The translations under genes and the position numbers were made by a program. A stretch of DNA of 22,876 bases from the NCBI GenBank assembly GCA_018710885.1, contig DVJA01000042.1, positions 1 through 22,876 on the forward strand, read 5' to 3'. Below are positions 1 through 5,999 of the stretch, in pieces. How positions within the stretch are numbered: position 1 is the first letter of the stretch; every line of letters begins with the position of its first letter. A model generated the notes under the pieces. The model was not told the origin of the DNA and searched no databases. It worked only from the letters and a program-made list of their open reading frames with translations. The stretch is from Scatomorpha merdigallinarum (GTDB lineage: Bacteria > Bacillota > Clostridia > Oscillospirales > Oscillospiraceae).

Positions 1-1475
1 AAGTCCTCGACGCCCTGGATGTCGATAAAGGTGGTGAAGGTATCGCCGTCCTGGATGAGGCCGCAGGAGATACCGGCGACAGGGGCCTTGATGGGCACAC
101 CGGCGTCCATGAGGGCGAGGGTGCTGCCGCAGATGCTGCCCTGGGAGGTGGAGCCGTTGGAAGAGAGCACCTCGCTCACCACACGGATGGCGTAGGGGAA
201 GTCCTCAACGCTGGGGATGACGGGCTCAAGGGCCTTCTCGGCCAGGGCGCCGTGGCCGTACTCGCGGCGGCCGGTGGAGCGCTGGGGCTTGGCCTCGCCG
301 GTGGAGTAGCCGGGGAAGTTGTAGTGGTGCATATAGCGCTTCTCTTCCTCTTCCCAGATGGTGTCGAGCTTCTGGGCAGCGGAGAGGGTATTGAGGGTGG
401 CTATGCTGAGCACCTGGGTCTGGCCGCGGGTGAAGAGGCCGCTGCCGTGGACGCGGGGGATGACGCCGACCTCGGCGGCCAGGGGACGAATCTCGTTCAT
501 GGCGCGGCCGTCAACGCGGTGGCCCTCAAGCAGCCACTTCTTGACTATCTTCTTCTGGAACTTGTAGGTGATCTCCTCGAGGTACTTGTCCATGTCGGGG
601 TACTCTTCGAGGAACATCTCGTGCCAGTGCTCGATGAGCTTGTTCCAGCGCTCCTCGCGCACATTCTTGTCGTCGGTGTCCATGGCGGCCATGGCCTCTT
701 CCATAGTGGACTCGACTATCTTGTTGAACAGCTCCTCGTTGAAGTCGGCGTGCTCGTACTCGAACTTGGGCTTGCCAATCTCCTCGACCATCTTGTCGAT
801 GAGGTCGAGCACGGGCTGAACCTTCTCGTGGGCTTGCACGATGCCCTCGTACATGACGTCCTCGGGGATCTGGTCGGCGGCGGCCTCTATCATGACGACC
901 TTCTTGTGAGTGGCAGCGACAGTGACGGTCATCTTGTTGTTCTCGCGCTCGGCCTTGGTGGGGTTGAAGAGGTACTTTTCGCCGTCCCAGCCGAGGGAGA
1001 TGCCGGCGATGGGGCCGTTCCAGGGGATGTCGCTGATGGCCACGGCGGCGCTGGCGCCTATCATGGCGGTTATCTCGGGGGAGCAGTCGCGGTCAACGCT
1101 GAGGACTTCGCACTGGATGGCGACGTCGTTGCGCAGGTCGCTCGGGAAGAGCGGGCGCATCGGGCGGTCGATCAGGCGGCTGGCCAGCACGGCGGGCAGG
1201 CTCGGGCGGCCCTCACGGCGCATGAAGCTGCCGGGGATGCGGCCCACGGCGTAGAGCTTCTCGTTGAAGTCCACGCTGAGGGGGAAGTAGTCGATGCCGT
1301 CGCGCGGGCGCGGGGAAGCGGTCACGGCCACGAGCACGGTGGTCTCGCCGTACTGGGTCAGCACGGCGGCATTGGCGAGCTCGCACATACGGCCGATCTC
1401 CATGCGCAGCGGGCGTCCGCAGTAGTCAATTTCGTATACACGCTTGTTGGGGAACTCTTTGTGCTTGATAATCAT
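1..1475 (-). CDS. pnp: Polynucleotide phosphorylase (PNPase), 3' end cut by window edge
   Basis: PNPase is the phosphorolytic 3'-to-5' exoribonuclease of mRNA turnover. It releases nucleoside diphosphates and acts as a trimer. I translated the reverse strand from ATG at 1475 (MIIKHKEFPNKRVYEIDYCG) and read about 491 open codons to the window edge. The usual length is about 700, so the KH and S1 RNA-binding domains lie outside. Visible are the first RNase PH domain (about residues 10-145, with RPRDGIDYFPLSVDF and GRIPGSFMRREGRPS), the helical linker, and the second RNase PH domain starting near GHRVDGRAMNEIRPL. The phosphate-site segment SNGSTSQGSICGSTLALMD is near the cut end. The start is set by AAAGGAG seven bases upstream. 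It lies downstream of rpsO, the classic order, but an intrinsic terminator and a 391-base spacer separate the two, so pnp probably also has its own promoter. Confidence 0.97.
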   Translation of the reverse strand, partial: MIIKHKEFPNKRVYEIDYCGRPLRMEIGRMCELANAAVLTQYGETTVLVAVTASPRPRDGIDYFPLSVDFNEKLYAVGRIPGSFMRREGRPSLPAVLASRLIDRPMRPLFPSDLRNDVAIQCEVLSVDRDCSPEITAMIGASAAVAISDIPWNGPIAGISLGWDGEKYLFNPTKAERENNKMTVTVAATHKKVVMIEAAADQIPEDVMYEGIVQAHEKVQPVLDLIDKMVEEIGKPKFEYEHADFNEELFNKIVESTMEEAMAAMDTDDKNVREERWNKLIEHWHEMFLEEYPDMDKYLEEITYKFQKKIVKKWLLEGHRVDGRAMNEIRPLAAEVGVIPRVHGSGLFTRGQTQVLSIATLNTLSAAQKLDTIWEEEEKRYMHHYNFPGYSTGEAKPQRSTGRREYGHGALAEKALEPVIPSVEDFPYAIRVVSEVLSSNGSTSQGSICGSTLALMDAGVPIKAPVAGISCGLIQDGDTFTTFIDIQGVED

Positions 1476-1497
1476 AAGTTTGGCTCCTTTCGTATTT

Positions 1498-1660
1498 GTG
1501 GACAAACCCCACGATGCCGCCTGCGGCGCTTTGCGGCCCTTTTGCGCTCCGACCGCGTTACTCTGCCTCGACGTACACAAAGTACGCCTTCGGCCTCGCG
1601 CCTTGCCGGAACACAAAATTGCTCGCAAACCGCTCTTGCCGGATCGTGCGGATTACCCAC
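1498..1660. repeat. Repeat-like intergenic element with GTAC inverted motif
   Basis: This is the pnp-proximal half of the 391-base rpsO-pnp spacer. It shows dense short symmetries: GTAC-ACAAA-GTAC near 1573-1585, CTTGCCGG twice (near 1603 and 1637), and a GTGG...CCAC pairing just upstream of pnp. A 62-codon minus-strand frame through it is arginine-rich, has no good ribosome site and looks like a by-product of the repeat. From memory, similar GC-rich elements with a GTACTTTGTGTAC core recur between genes in related Clostridia, but I cannot confirm that here. It would be transcribed as part of a pnp leader if the promoter lies upstream. Confidence 0.4.
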
Positions 1661-1695
1661 TGATTGCTCTCTTTTACATTTGAGGCAATCGACAG

Positions 1696-1769
1696 GCGGA
1701 GCTTGGCCATAGCACTTGATAAGGCGTACAGGGCGCTGTGCGTCTTATCAAATACTAAGGCGGCTCCGC
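1696..1769. repeat. Long imperfect palindrome in the rpsO-pnp spacer
   Basis: The outer arms GCGGAGC (1696-1702) and GCTCCGC (1763-1769) are exact complements. The inner arms are TTGATAAGGCGTACAG (1716-1731) and CTGTGCGTCTTATCAA (1736-1751), pairing over 16 positions with two G-U type differences. The intervening segments also pair partly, with a 2-base bulge. The whole folds into a hairpin of about 74 nt with a GGCG/CGCC loop. There is no T-tract on either side, so it is not a standard terminator. It may be a leader stem for pnp control or a small palindromic mobile repeat. Confidence 0.65.
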
Positions 1770-1788
1770 GTTTGTGCGGAATAAAAAT

Positions 1789-1817
1789 CAGGGGGACAAT
1801 ATTAAATTGTCCCCCTG
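1789..1817 (-). terminator. Intrinsic terminator after rpsO
   Basis: The arms CAGGGGGACAAT (1789-1800) and ATTGTCCCCCTG (1806-1817) are perfect 12-bp complements around a 5-base loop. Read on the minus strand the hairpin is followed by ATTTTTATT. It begins 50 bases after the rpsO stop, so it should end or attenuate rpsO transcription before pnp. Confidence 0.85.
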
Positions 1818-1866
1818 AAAAAAACCTTCATTCCCTTCGGAAATGCCCGAAGCCGTGGCGGCGCAA

Positions 1867-2133
1867 TTACTTGCGGATACCCAGCTTGGCGATGAGAGCG
1901 CGGTAACGCTCGATGTCCTTGCGCATCAGATAGTCGAGCAGACGGCGGCGCTTACCAACCATCTTGTACATGCCCAGACGGCTGTGCTTGTCCTTCGGAT
2001 GCTGCTTGAGGTGCTCGGTGAGCTGACGGATGCGCTCGGTCAGGATGGCAACCTGAACCTCGGGGGAGCCGGTGTCGCCCTCGTGGGTGGCGTTCGCGGC
2101 GATGACGGCGGTCTTCTGGTCCTTAGTGATCAT
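1867..2133 (-). CDS. rpsO: 30S ribosomal protein S15
   Basis: S15 is a primary binder of 16S rRNA and organises the platform of the small subunit. The product is 88 aa, the standard length. It carries the family's conserved segments: GDTGSPEVQVAILTERI near residue 20, LTEHLKQHPKDKHSRLGM in the middle, and KRRRLLDYLMRKDIERY towards the end. The start ATG at 2133 has GAAAGGAA about 7 bases upstream. It is the first gene upstream of pnp, the usual order in bacteria. A promoter (2227-2253), a structured leader and a terminator (1789-1817) frame it as a largely monocistronic unit with possible read-through into pnp. Confidence 0.98.
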   Translation of the reverse strand: MITKDQKTAVIAANATHEGDTGSPEVQVAILTERIRQLTEHLKQHPKDKHSRLGMYKMVGKRRRLLDYLMRKDIERYRALIAKLGIRK

Positions 2134-2220
2134 TGCAATCGTTCCTTTCTGGTTTTATCTGCCCAACGGCTGAGTACCGGCGGGAAAGGTACCGCCAAAA
2201 CCCGGCACGCGGGCGTGCTA
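2134..2220 (-). promoter_or_regulatory. Structured rpsO leader with competing pairings
   Basis: The predicted 5' leader of about 86 nt contains a GCACG/CGTGC hairpin. It is followed by GGCGG-TACC-TTTC-CCGCC-GGTA on the minus strand. There GGCGG can pair with CCGCC, or GTACC with GGTAC. The two pairings interleave. S15 represses its own translation through leader structures in several bacteria, so a regulatory role is reasonable but inferred. Confidence 0.4.
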
Positions 2221-2226
2221 CGGTAG

Positions 2227-2253
2227 ATTATCACAAATACGCCCGTTTGTCAA
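2227..2253 (-). promoter_or_regulatory. Likely rpsO promoter
   Basis: The minus strand reads TTGACA (2253-2248), 15 bases, then GATAAT (2232-2227) preceded by TG. It lies between the end of the upstream lipoprotein gene and rpsO. The spacer is shorter than the ideal 17; TAATCT at spacing 17 is the alternative -10. Confidence 0.6.
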
Positions 2254-2270
2254 TGCGGACTGTGGATATT

Positions 2271-3314
2271 TCAGGTGTTTTCGACCGCATTGGCGTTATA
2301 CCAATCCGTATACCATTTGGTTTCGTCCATCACCGTATTCACACCCACCGCCGCGCGCGTATTTTCAAGCAGCTCGCGGAAGGCCGGCGCGCTCTCCTCG
2401 TCGAGTTCCTCATCTATATACGCATCCAGCGCGGACGCCGTCACCGGCAGGCCGCTTGTTTTGGCCTGAATTTCGTCGGAGTACAGGAGCCTCAGGAAAT
2501 CCCAGGCCGCTCCCACGTCCTCACAGCCCTCAAACACGCCGAATACGGTCTCAGGAGCATAGTACGCCGTCGTGCCGCTGCCCGGCACGCCTATGGCCCC
2601 GGCGCCGGTGTCAAACGAGAACTCGGCCCCGCCGTCAGCGGCGTAGAAGTTATACGCCCCATTGGTATCGCCCATGACATGGGCACTCACGGCGTCGAGT
2701 ATTTCGCCGCGCGCCGTCTCATCGCAGGCGTTGAGATAGGGAAACAGACGTTGCACCGCTCCGTATTGCGTCATCGACCCTGAAAAGAGCGACATGCCCT
2801 GTTCCGAGGCCAGCGACGCGGCCTCAGCCATAGTGCCGGGCAGCTCGTCCGAGAGCGTCCAGCGCAGGCCCTCAATGCGCATGTCAAAGGGCAGGCAGCG
2901 CAGCTCCCCGTCCTTCATGAGCGCTTCGGCCAGATTGGGTGCGAGCTCAACGTCCAACTGCCCCGACAGATCCGCGCTCAAATCCCACAGCAGCTTAGTC
3001 GCCTCACCGGTACGATTCCCGGGGCTGCCAAGATAGTACATGTCCGCGTCAAAGCCCTCGTCCAGCGCGCGAAACAGCTCGTCCTCGGAGCTGAAGCGTA
3101 CAAGATCCACGCCGCGCTCCGGATCGGAGGCGTTGTAATTCTCGACCGCGCTGCTGAGCCATTTGCCCGTGCCCACCGAGGCCATCACCAGCGTCTCTGC
3201 TGGGGCGGTTTCGGCCGGCGTGGCCTCCGGCCCCGTCGCCGTACCGCAGGCCGTGGCAAAGAGACACAGCGCCGCGGCGGCGAACCACATCAATACACGT
3301 TTCTTCCCTCGCAT
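2271..3314 (-). CDS. Solute-binding lipoprotein of an ABC-type importer (orphan)
   Basis: This 347-aa protein has a lysine/arginine N-terminus, a hydrophobic core and a lipobox FATAC with the acylated cysteine at residue 23, so it should be anchored outside the membrane. An Ala/Pro/Thr/Glu-rich linker follows. The rest resembles bacterial extracellular solute-binding proteins (family 1 type): a VGTGKWLSSAVENYNAS opening, a central SGSMTQYGAVQRLFPYL segment, and a YYAPETVFGVFEGCEDVGAAWDFLR segment like the 'kill or keep' hinge region of sugar and polyamine binders. The substrate cannot be inferred. No permease or ATPase gene is adjacent, so it is an orphan here. GGGGAGG precedes the ATG. It lies 61 bases downstream of a 58-aa gene on the same strand and could be co-transcribed with it. 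Confidence 0.75.
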   Translation of the reverse strand: MRGKKRVLMWFAAAALCLFATACGTATGPEATPAETAPAETLVMASVGTGKWLSSAVENYNASDPERGVDLVRFSSEDELFRALDEGFDADMYYLGSPGNRTGEATKLLWDLSADLSGQLDVELAPNLAEALMKDGELRCLPFDMRIEGLRWTLSDELPGTMAEAASLASEQGMSLFSGSMTQYGAVQRLFPYLNACDETARGEILDAVSAHVMGDTNGAYNFYAADGGAEFSFDTGAGAIGVPGSGTTAYYAPETVFGVFEGCEDVGAAWDFLRLLYSDEIQAKTSGLPVTASALDAYIDEELDEESAPAFRELLENTRAAVGVNTVMDETKWYTDWYNANAVENT

Positions 3315-3358
3315 GATACAACCTCCCCATATTTCAGTTTAATTCATTCTAATATGGG

Positions 3359-3377
3359 CTTGTATCTTACTTGTATC
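3359..3377 (-). promoter_or_regulatory. Direct repeat upstream of the lipoprotein gene
   Basis: Read on the minus strand, GATACAAG-TAA-GATACAAG occurs with an 11-base period, one helical turn. It lies just upstream of an AT-rich CATATTAGAAT that could serve as a -10 region. No good -35 hexamer is visible, so a bound activator is possible. Confidence 0.35.
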
Positions 3378-3552
3378 ATTTTGGGGCATTTCCCAAAACT
3401 TTTTCCTCGTCGATATACATTTCTTCAGTCCTAATCTGGGCCGCGGCGAGCACAGTCCGCGCCGTGTCCACCCTACCGGCATCCAGCTCGCCCAAAGCGT
3501 CCGTGATGCGGTTGAAGAGGTAGTGGTAGAGTTTTTCATAGTCGGCTGACAA
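3376..3552 (-). CDS. Small conserved-type protein, 58 aa, TTG start
   Basis: This frame is read from TTG at 3552 to a TGA at 3378-3376. The translation begins MSADYEKLYHYLFNRITDAL and ends near EEMYIDEEKVLGNAPK. GAGGTGA lies 4 bases upstream of the TTG and is the main reason for this start. It is acidic, has no cysteines or membrane segment, and is probably all helical (an amphipathic YEKLYHYLFNRITDALGELD stretch). It matches the general look of short helical proteins in clostridial chromosomes and prophages that begin with 'DYEKLY..LFN.ITDAI' and end with 'AEEMYI'. Their function is unknown to me. It is divergent from the Xre regulator and shares its operator region, so that regulator probably controls it. 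Confidence 0.7.
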   Translation of the reverse strand: MSADYEKLYHYLFNRITDALGELDAGRVDTARTVLAAAQIRTEEMYIDEEKVLGNAPK

Positions 3553-3566
3553 AAAATCACCTCGTT

Positions 3567-3640
3567 TTGACCAGTATAGCGGTCAATATTTTCTCTCATC
3601 CTAGCATACCATAGAGAAAATTGCAACTTATACTGGTCAA
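3567..3640. promoter_or_regulatory. Divergent promoter region with paired operators
   Basis: TTGACCAGTATA (3567-3578) and TATACTGGTCAA (3629-3640) are perfect 12-bp inverted copies 50 bases apart, one next to each divergent gene. Within each copy TATACT is a plausible -10 hexamer pointing towards the neighbouring gene. A further partial GGTCAA lies at 3581-3586. This arrangement fits repression of both promoters by the adjacent HTH protein. Confidence 0.6.
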
Positions 3641-3657
3641 TTTTGAGAGGTGCAGGT

Positions 3658-3909
3658 GTGGAACAGAAAATACGCCGTGATAGGAATATGGGTTCAAACC
3701 TGCGGCGGCTCCGGCTTGAGCGCGGGATTTCGCAGGAAAAACTGTGCGCGGAGCTCCAGCGGCGCGGCTGCGACATAGGCCGTACCACTTACGCCAAGTA
3801 CGAGTCGGGAGAGCTGAACATCCGTGCCAGCGTGCTGATAGAGCTGCGCAAGTTTTACAACTGCGCCTATGACGAGTTCTTCGCCGGCCTGGATGTAGAT
3901 GAAAGTTGA
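3658..3909 (+). CDS. Xre/Cro-type HTH transcriptional regulator
   Basis: The 83-aa product consists almost entirely of an HTH_3/Xre domain. It runs from NMGSNLRRLRLERGISQEKL (helices 1-2) through CDIGRTTYAKYESGE (recognition helix) to VLIELRKFYNCAYDEFFAGL, a standard Xre ending. It should bind DNA as a dimer in the cytoplasm. A TTG five codons further upstream is open, but GTG at 3658 has GAGAGG seven bases before it, so I chose the GTG. It is divergent from the 58-aa gene and followed by a strong terminator, so it is a single-gene unit. The inverted TATACTGGTCAA copies suggest autoregulation together with control of the divergent gene. Confidence 0.88.
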   Translation: MEQKIRRDRNMGSNLRRLRLERGISQEKLCAELQRRGCDIGRTTYAKYESGELNIRASVLIELRKFYNCAYDEFFAGLDVDES

Positions 3910-3918
3910 TAATTTCCT

Positions 3919-3950
3919 GCCCCGGCACCCATGGGTGCCGGGGCGTTTTG
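3919..3950 (+). terminator. Intrinsic terminator after the Xre gene
   Basis: GCCCCGGCACCC (3919-3930) and GGGTGCCGGGGC (3933-3944) form a very stable stem of about 11 bp, followed by GTTTTG. It starts 10 bases after the regulator's stop codon. Confidence 0.88.
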
Positions 3951-4010
3951 CACTCGTCAGCTCAAATGTAAGGCTGCCGTTATATTCTCTATAAATATAC
4001 GTAAACAGCA

Positions 4011-4039
4011 TTGACAAGCCGCCGCTTGGGATGTATGTA
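4011..4039 (+). promoter_or_regulatory. Likely promoter of the 4099 lipoprotein gene
   Basis: A perfect TTGACA (4011-4016) and TATGTA (4034-4039) are separated by 17 bases, with TG upstream of the -10. The region is AT-rich compared with its surroundings. The -10 match is only moderate. Confidence 0.5.
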
Positions 4040-4098
4040 ATAAATTGTTATCTGCAAACTGTTTACACTGCTGCTGTTGCGCATATTGGGGGAGTAAT

Positions 4099-5001
4099 AT
4101 GCAGACTTTGAAAAAGGTTATGGGCCTGCTGGCGGCGCTGTGCCTGTCTCTGAGCTGCCTGACTGCATGCGGCGAAGCACCCGCCGGGGCCCCGGAGGGC
4201 GAATATTTGGAGACGCACTTCCAGATTGATTACGACCGGCTCGACATTTCAGTCAGCGGCGGCGAAATAGATATCTCGGCCCAAGCGGGCGCGGATGAAA
4301 ACGCGAGCCGGTTAGAGCTGCTGCTCGGCGAATTCCCCGGGCTTGAGCAGTTTCTGATTGAGGCTCTGTCCTTCGGAGAACCCATCGCCACCGGCTTTAC
4401 GCTTGTTCCCCTCACCGCGGACAACGGACACTTTGAGAGAATCCCAACCGATACCAGCGGATATGAGCTGGACAGTTTGTATGCCGGGGAAAGCTGTTTC
4501 CTGCTGTGTACCACGGTGGTAGCCGGAGAACAAAATGACAGTGGCAGCCGCACTTACACGGCCCTCAGCCACGGGCTCTGGGACGCGGGCTCCGGCCCGA
4601 TAAGTTTCTCCCGTGGCGAAGACTTCGCCCTTCTGACCGTCCCCGGCTCCGCTTCGCTTTCTTCAGACTCTTTTGCGGCCAGATACAGCCGCTCCCCCAC
4701 CGAGGGCGTACACGGCACGGACTACAGCCGGCAAAGCGGCGGCAGTCAGTTTATAGAGTACGCCGTTGCGGACAACGCCGGCAGCCGCCGCCTCGAATCC
4801 TACACGCTGACTGTGACATCCGAAGGACCTGATTCCGGCCAGTGTAAAACCTTCGGCAGTTATTACATCCACACATGGAGAGAGATGTCGGCCGGCTTCT
4901 CCCTGTCTGCCGGCCCCAACGGCACCCTCATCAGTGACTTCGCCCCCAGCCAGCCCGATTCGAGCTGGGTGGTCTATGCGCCCGTGTCCATTGATTTTTA
5001 G
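4099..5001 (+). CDS. Lipoprotein of unknown function
   Basis: The 300-aa product starts at ATG 4099, chosen for GGGGGAG four bases upstream. It opens MQTLKKVMGLLAALCLSLSC with lipobox CLTAC and an acylated cysteine at residue 24, so it should be exported and membrane-anchored. I do not recognise the mature part. It is Ser/Gly/Thr-rich, with alternating hydrophobic patterns typical of beta structure (for example LDISVSGGEIDISAQ and RRLESYTLTVTSEG). There is no repeat or catalytic motif I can name. It precedes an Imm-5-like gene by 85 bases on the same strand and both may share the promoter at 4011-4039. Confidence 0.8.
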   Translation: MQTLKKVMGLLAALCLSLSCLTACGEAPAGAPEGEYLETHFQIDYDRLDISVSGGEIDISAQAGADENASRLELLLGEFPGLEQFLIEALSFGEPIATGFTLVPLTADNGHFERIPTDTSGYELDSLYAGESCFLLCTTVVAGEQNDSGSRTYTALSHGLWDAGSGPISFSRGEDFALLTVPGSASLSSDSFAARYSRSPTEGVHGTDYSRQSGGSQFIEYAVADNAGSRRLESYTLTVTSEGPDSGQCKTFGSYYIHTWREMSAGFSLSAGPNGTLISDFAPSQPDSSWVVYAPVSIDF

Positions 5002-5086
5002 AGGGCGGCAAGTAACGTATCGCAGGAAACGGCCCGGCGGGTTGCTGCCGCATTTTATATTCTATATCGGCCAAGGAGGGCTCGCT

Positions 5087-5626
5087 ATGTACTGGCTTGA
5101 CGAAGTCACGCTGAACATCAAAAAGAGGCGGCAGGTGCTGTTTTCCAAGGACTCAGAATATCTGTCCGATCTCGCAGTGTTGTTTGCGGAGCGCCCGCAC
5201 CGGGTCATGGTGCTGTGGGCGCTGGACTTTGCCGCTGAGACCGTCGCCGTGCTGGAGGCGGCATATCCAGACGAGCGCCGCCCGCGCGAAGCGCTTGAAG
5301 CCGCGCGGCAATGGGCCGCGGGCGAGGTAAAGATGCGCTTTGCCCAGCGCAAGATCCTCGACTGCCACGCCGTGGCCAAGGAACTCGCTGACCCCGCCGC
5401 CATAGCCAACTGCCACGCGGTGGGCCAGGCCTGCGCCGTGGTCCACACCGCCGGGCACGCGCTCGGCTATCCCATGTACGACCTGACGGCAATCATACGC
5501 CGCCTCGGCGCGGACAACTGCACGGAAGCCGTCGAGAGCCGCAAGGCCGAATACATAGAGCGTCTCTTCTACTGGGACGCGCACATCGAAGATTACCAGG
5601 GCCCCTGGGCTGATTTCCTGAGCTGA
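5087..5626 (+). CDS. Imm-5-like putative immunity protein
   Basis: The 179-aa product is chosen to start at ATG 5087 (MYWLDEVTLN), which has AAGGAGGG six bases upstream; the frame is open further 5' but without a ribosome site. It looks like the 'putative immunity protein' (Imm-5-like) family. This shows in an alpha-helical, Ala/His-rich region with PREALEAARQWAAGEVKMRF, DCHAVAKELADPAAIANCHA and GQACAVVHTAGHALGYPMYD, where His and Ala recur at helical spacing. Members are annotated as immunity proteins by association with polymorphic toxins, but many sit alone, as here: no toxin gene is adjacent. It follows the lipoprotein at 4099 and ends with a strong terminator. Confidence 0.7.
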   Translation: MYWLDEVTLNIKKRRQVLFSKDSEYLSDLAVLFAERPHRVMVLWALDFAAETVAVLEAAYPDERRPREALEAARQWAAGEVKMRFAQRKILDCHAVAKELADPAAIANCHAVGQACAVVHTAGHALGYPMYDLTAIIRRLGADNCTEAVESRKAEYIERLFYWDAHIEDYQGPWADFLS

Positions 5627-5636
5627 TGGAGATGAG

Positions 5637-5680
5637 AAACGCAGGGAAGCGCAATTATGCGCTTCCCTGCGTTTGCTTAT
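5637..5680 (+). terminator. Intrinsic terminator after the Imm-5-like gene
   Basis: AAACGCAGGGAAGCGCA (5637-5653) and TGCGCTTCCCTGCGTTT (5658-5674) are perfect 17-bp complements with loop ATTA. The T-run after the stem is short (GTTTGCTTAT). It begins 11 bases past the stop codon. Confidence 0.8.
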
Positions 5681-5785
5681 ATTGATACGCTTTGCCATAT
5701 AACACTGTCGCCGCAAGGCGGCGGGAAAGGTACTGCACATACCCGATTTGCCGATGTTGTCAAGCCGTCCCATATTTGGGGCGGT

Positions 5786-5989
5786 TCATTTTTTCTTCTG
5801 GAGCTTGCGCTTCTTACCGTCGGGGCCGACGATGTAGGTGTTCTCCAGCACGTCTATCGTGCCGCGGCGCCAGTCGGCCAGATACTCCTCGCGCAGCGCC
5901 TTGCGCTCGGCCTGCTCTGCCTCGGTCAGTTCGCGCACGCGGGATATGGCCGTGAGTTCGGATATGCGGTCCATCTTAGCTTTTTCCAT
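5786..5989 (-). CDS. DUF896 / UPF0291 family small protein (YnzC-like)
   Basis: The 67-aa cytosolic protein begins MEKAKMDRISELTAISRVRE and continues LTEAEQAERKALREEYLADW, the two-helix hairpin signature of DUF896 (the Bacillus YnzC family, molecular function unknown). It extends about 15 residues past the helical core, with NTYIVGPDGKKRKL and three lysines at the end. GGGAG lies five bases before the ATG. It starts 10 bases after the UPF0210 gene ends and is very likely the last gene of the MATE-YfbR-ACT-UPF0210 operon. Confidence 0.9.
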   Translation of the reverse strand: MEKAKMDRISELTAISRVRELTEAEQAERKALREEYLADWRRGTIDVLENTYIVGPDGKKRKLQKKK

Positions 5990-5999
5990 ATCTGCTCCC

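Noticed and set aside
1472..1660. 62-codon minus-strand frame in the pnp leader
   Set aside because: Arginine-rich, overlaps the repeat-like element and the pnp start, no ribosome site.
252..1712. 486-codon plus-strand frame over pnp
   Set aside because: It is antisense to the clear PNPase frame; the product is low-complexity (Val/Leu/His/Gly) with no family, a typical shadow in GC-rich DNA.
2165..2190. Classical pseudoknot in the rpsO leader
   Set aside because: Pairings exist, but the connecting loops would be essentially zero length, so I keep only the claim of competing stems.
5762..5795. Second plus-strand terminator overlapping the DUF896 stop
   Set aside because: The T-run is the complement of the terminal lysine codons of DUF896 and the stem is weak; the 5637-5674 hairpin already ends the plus-strand unit.
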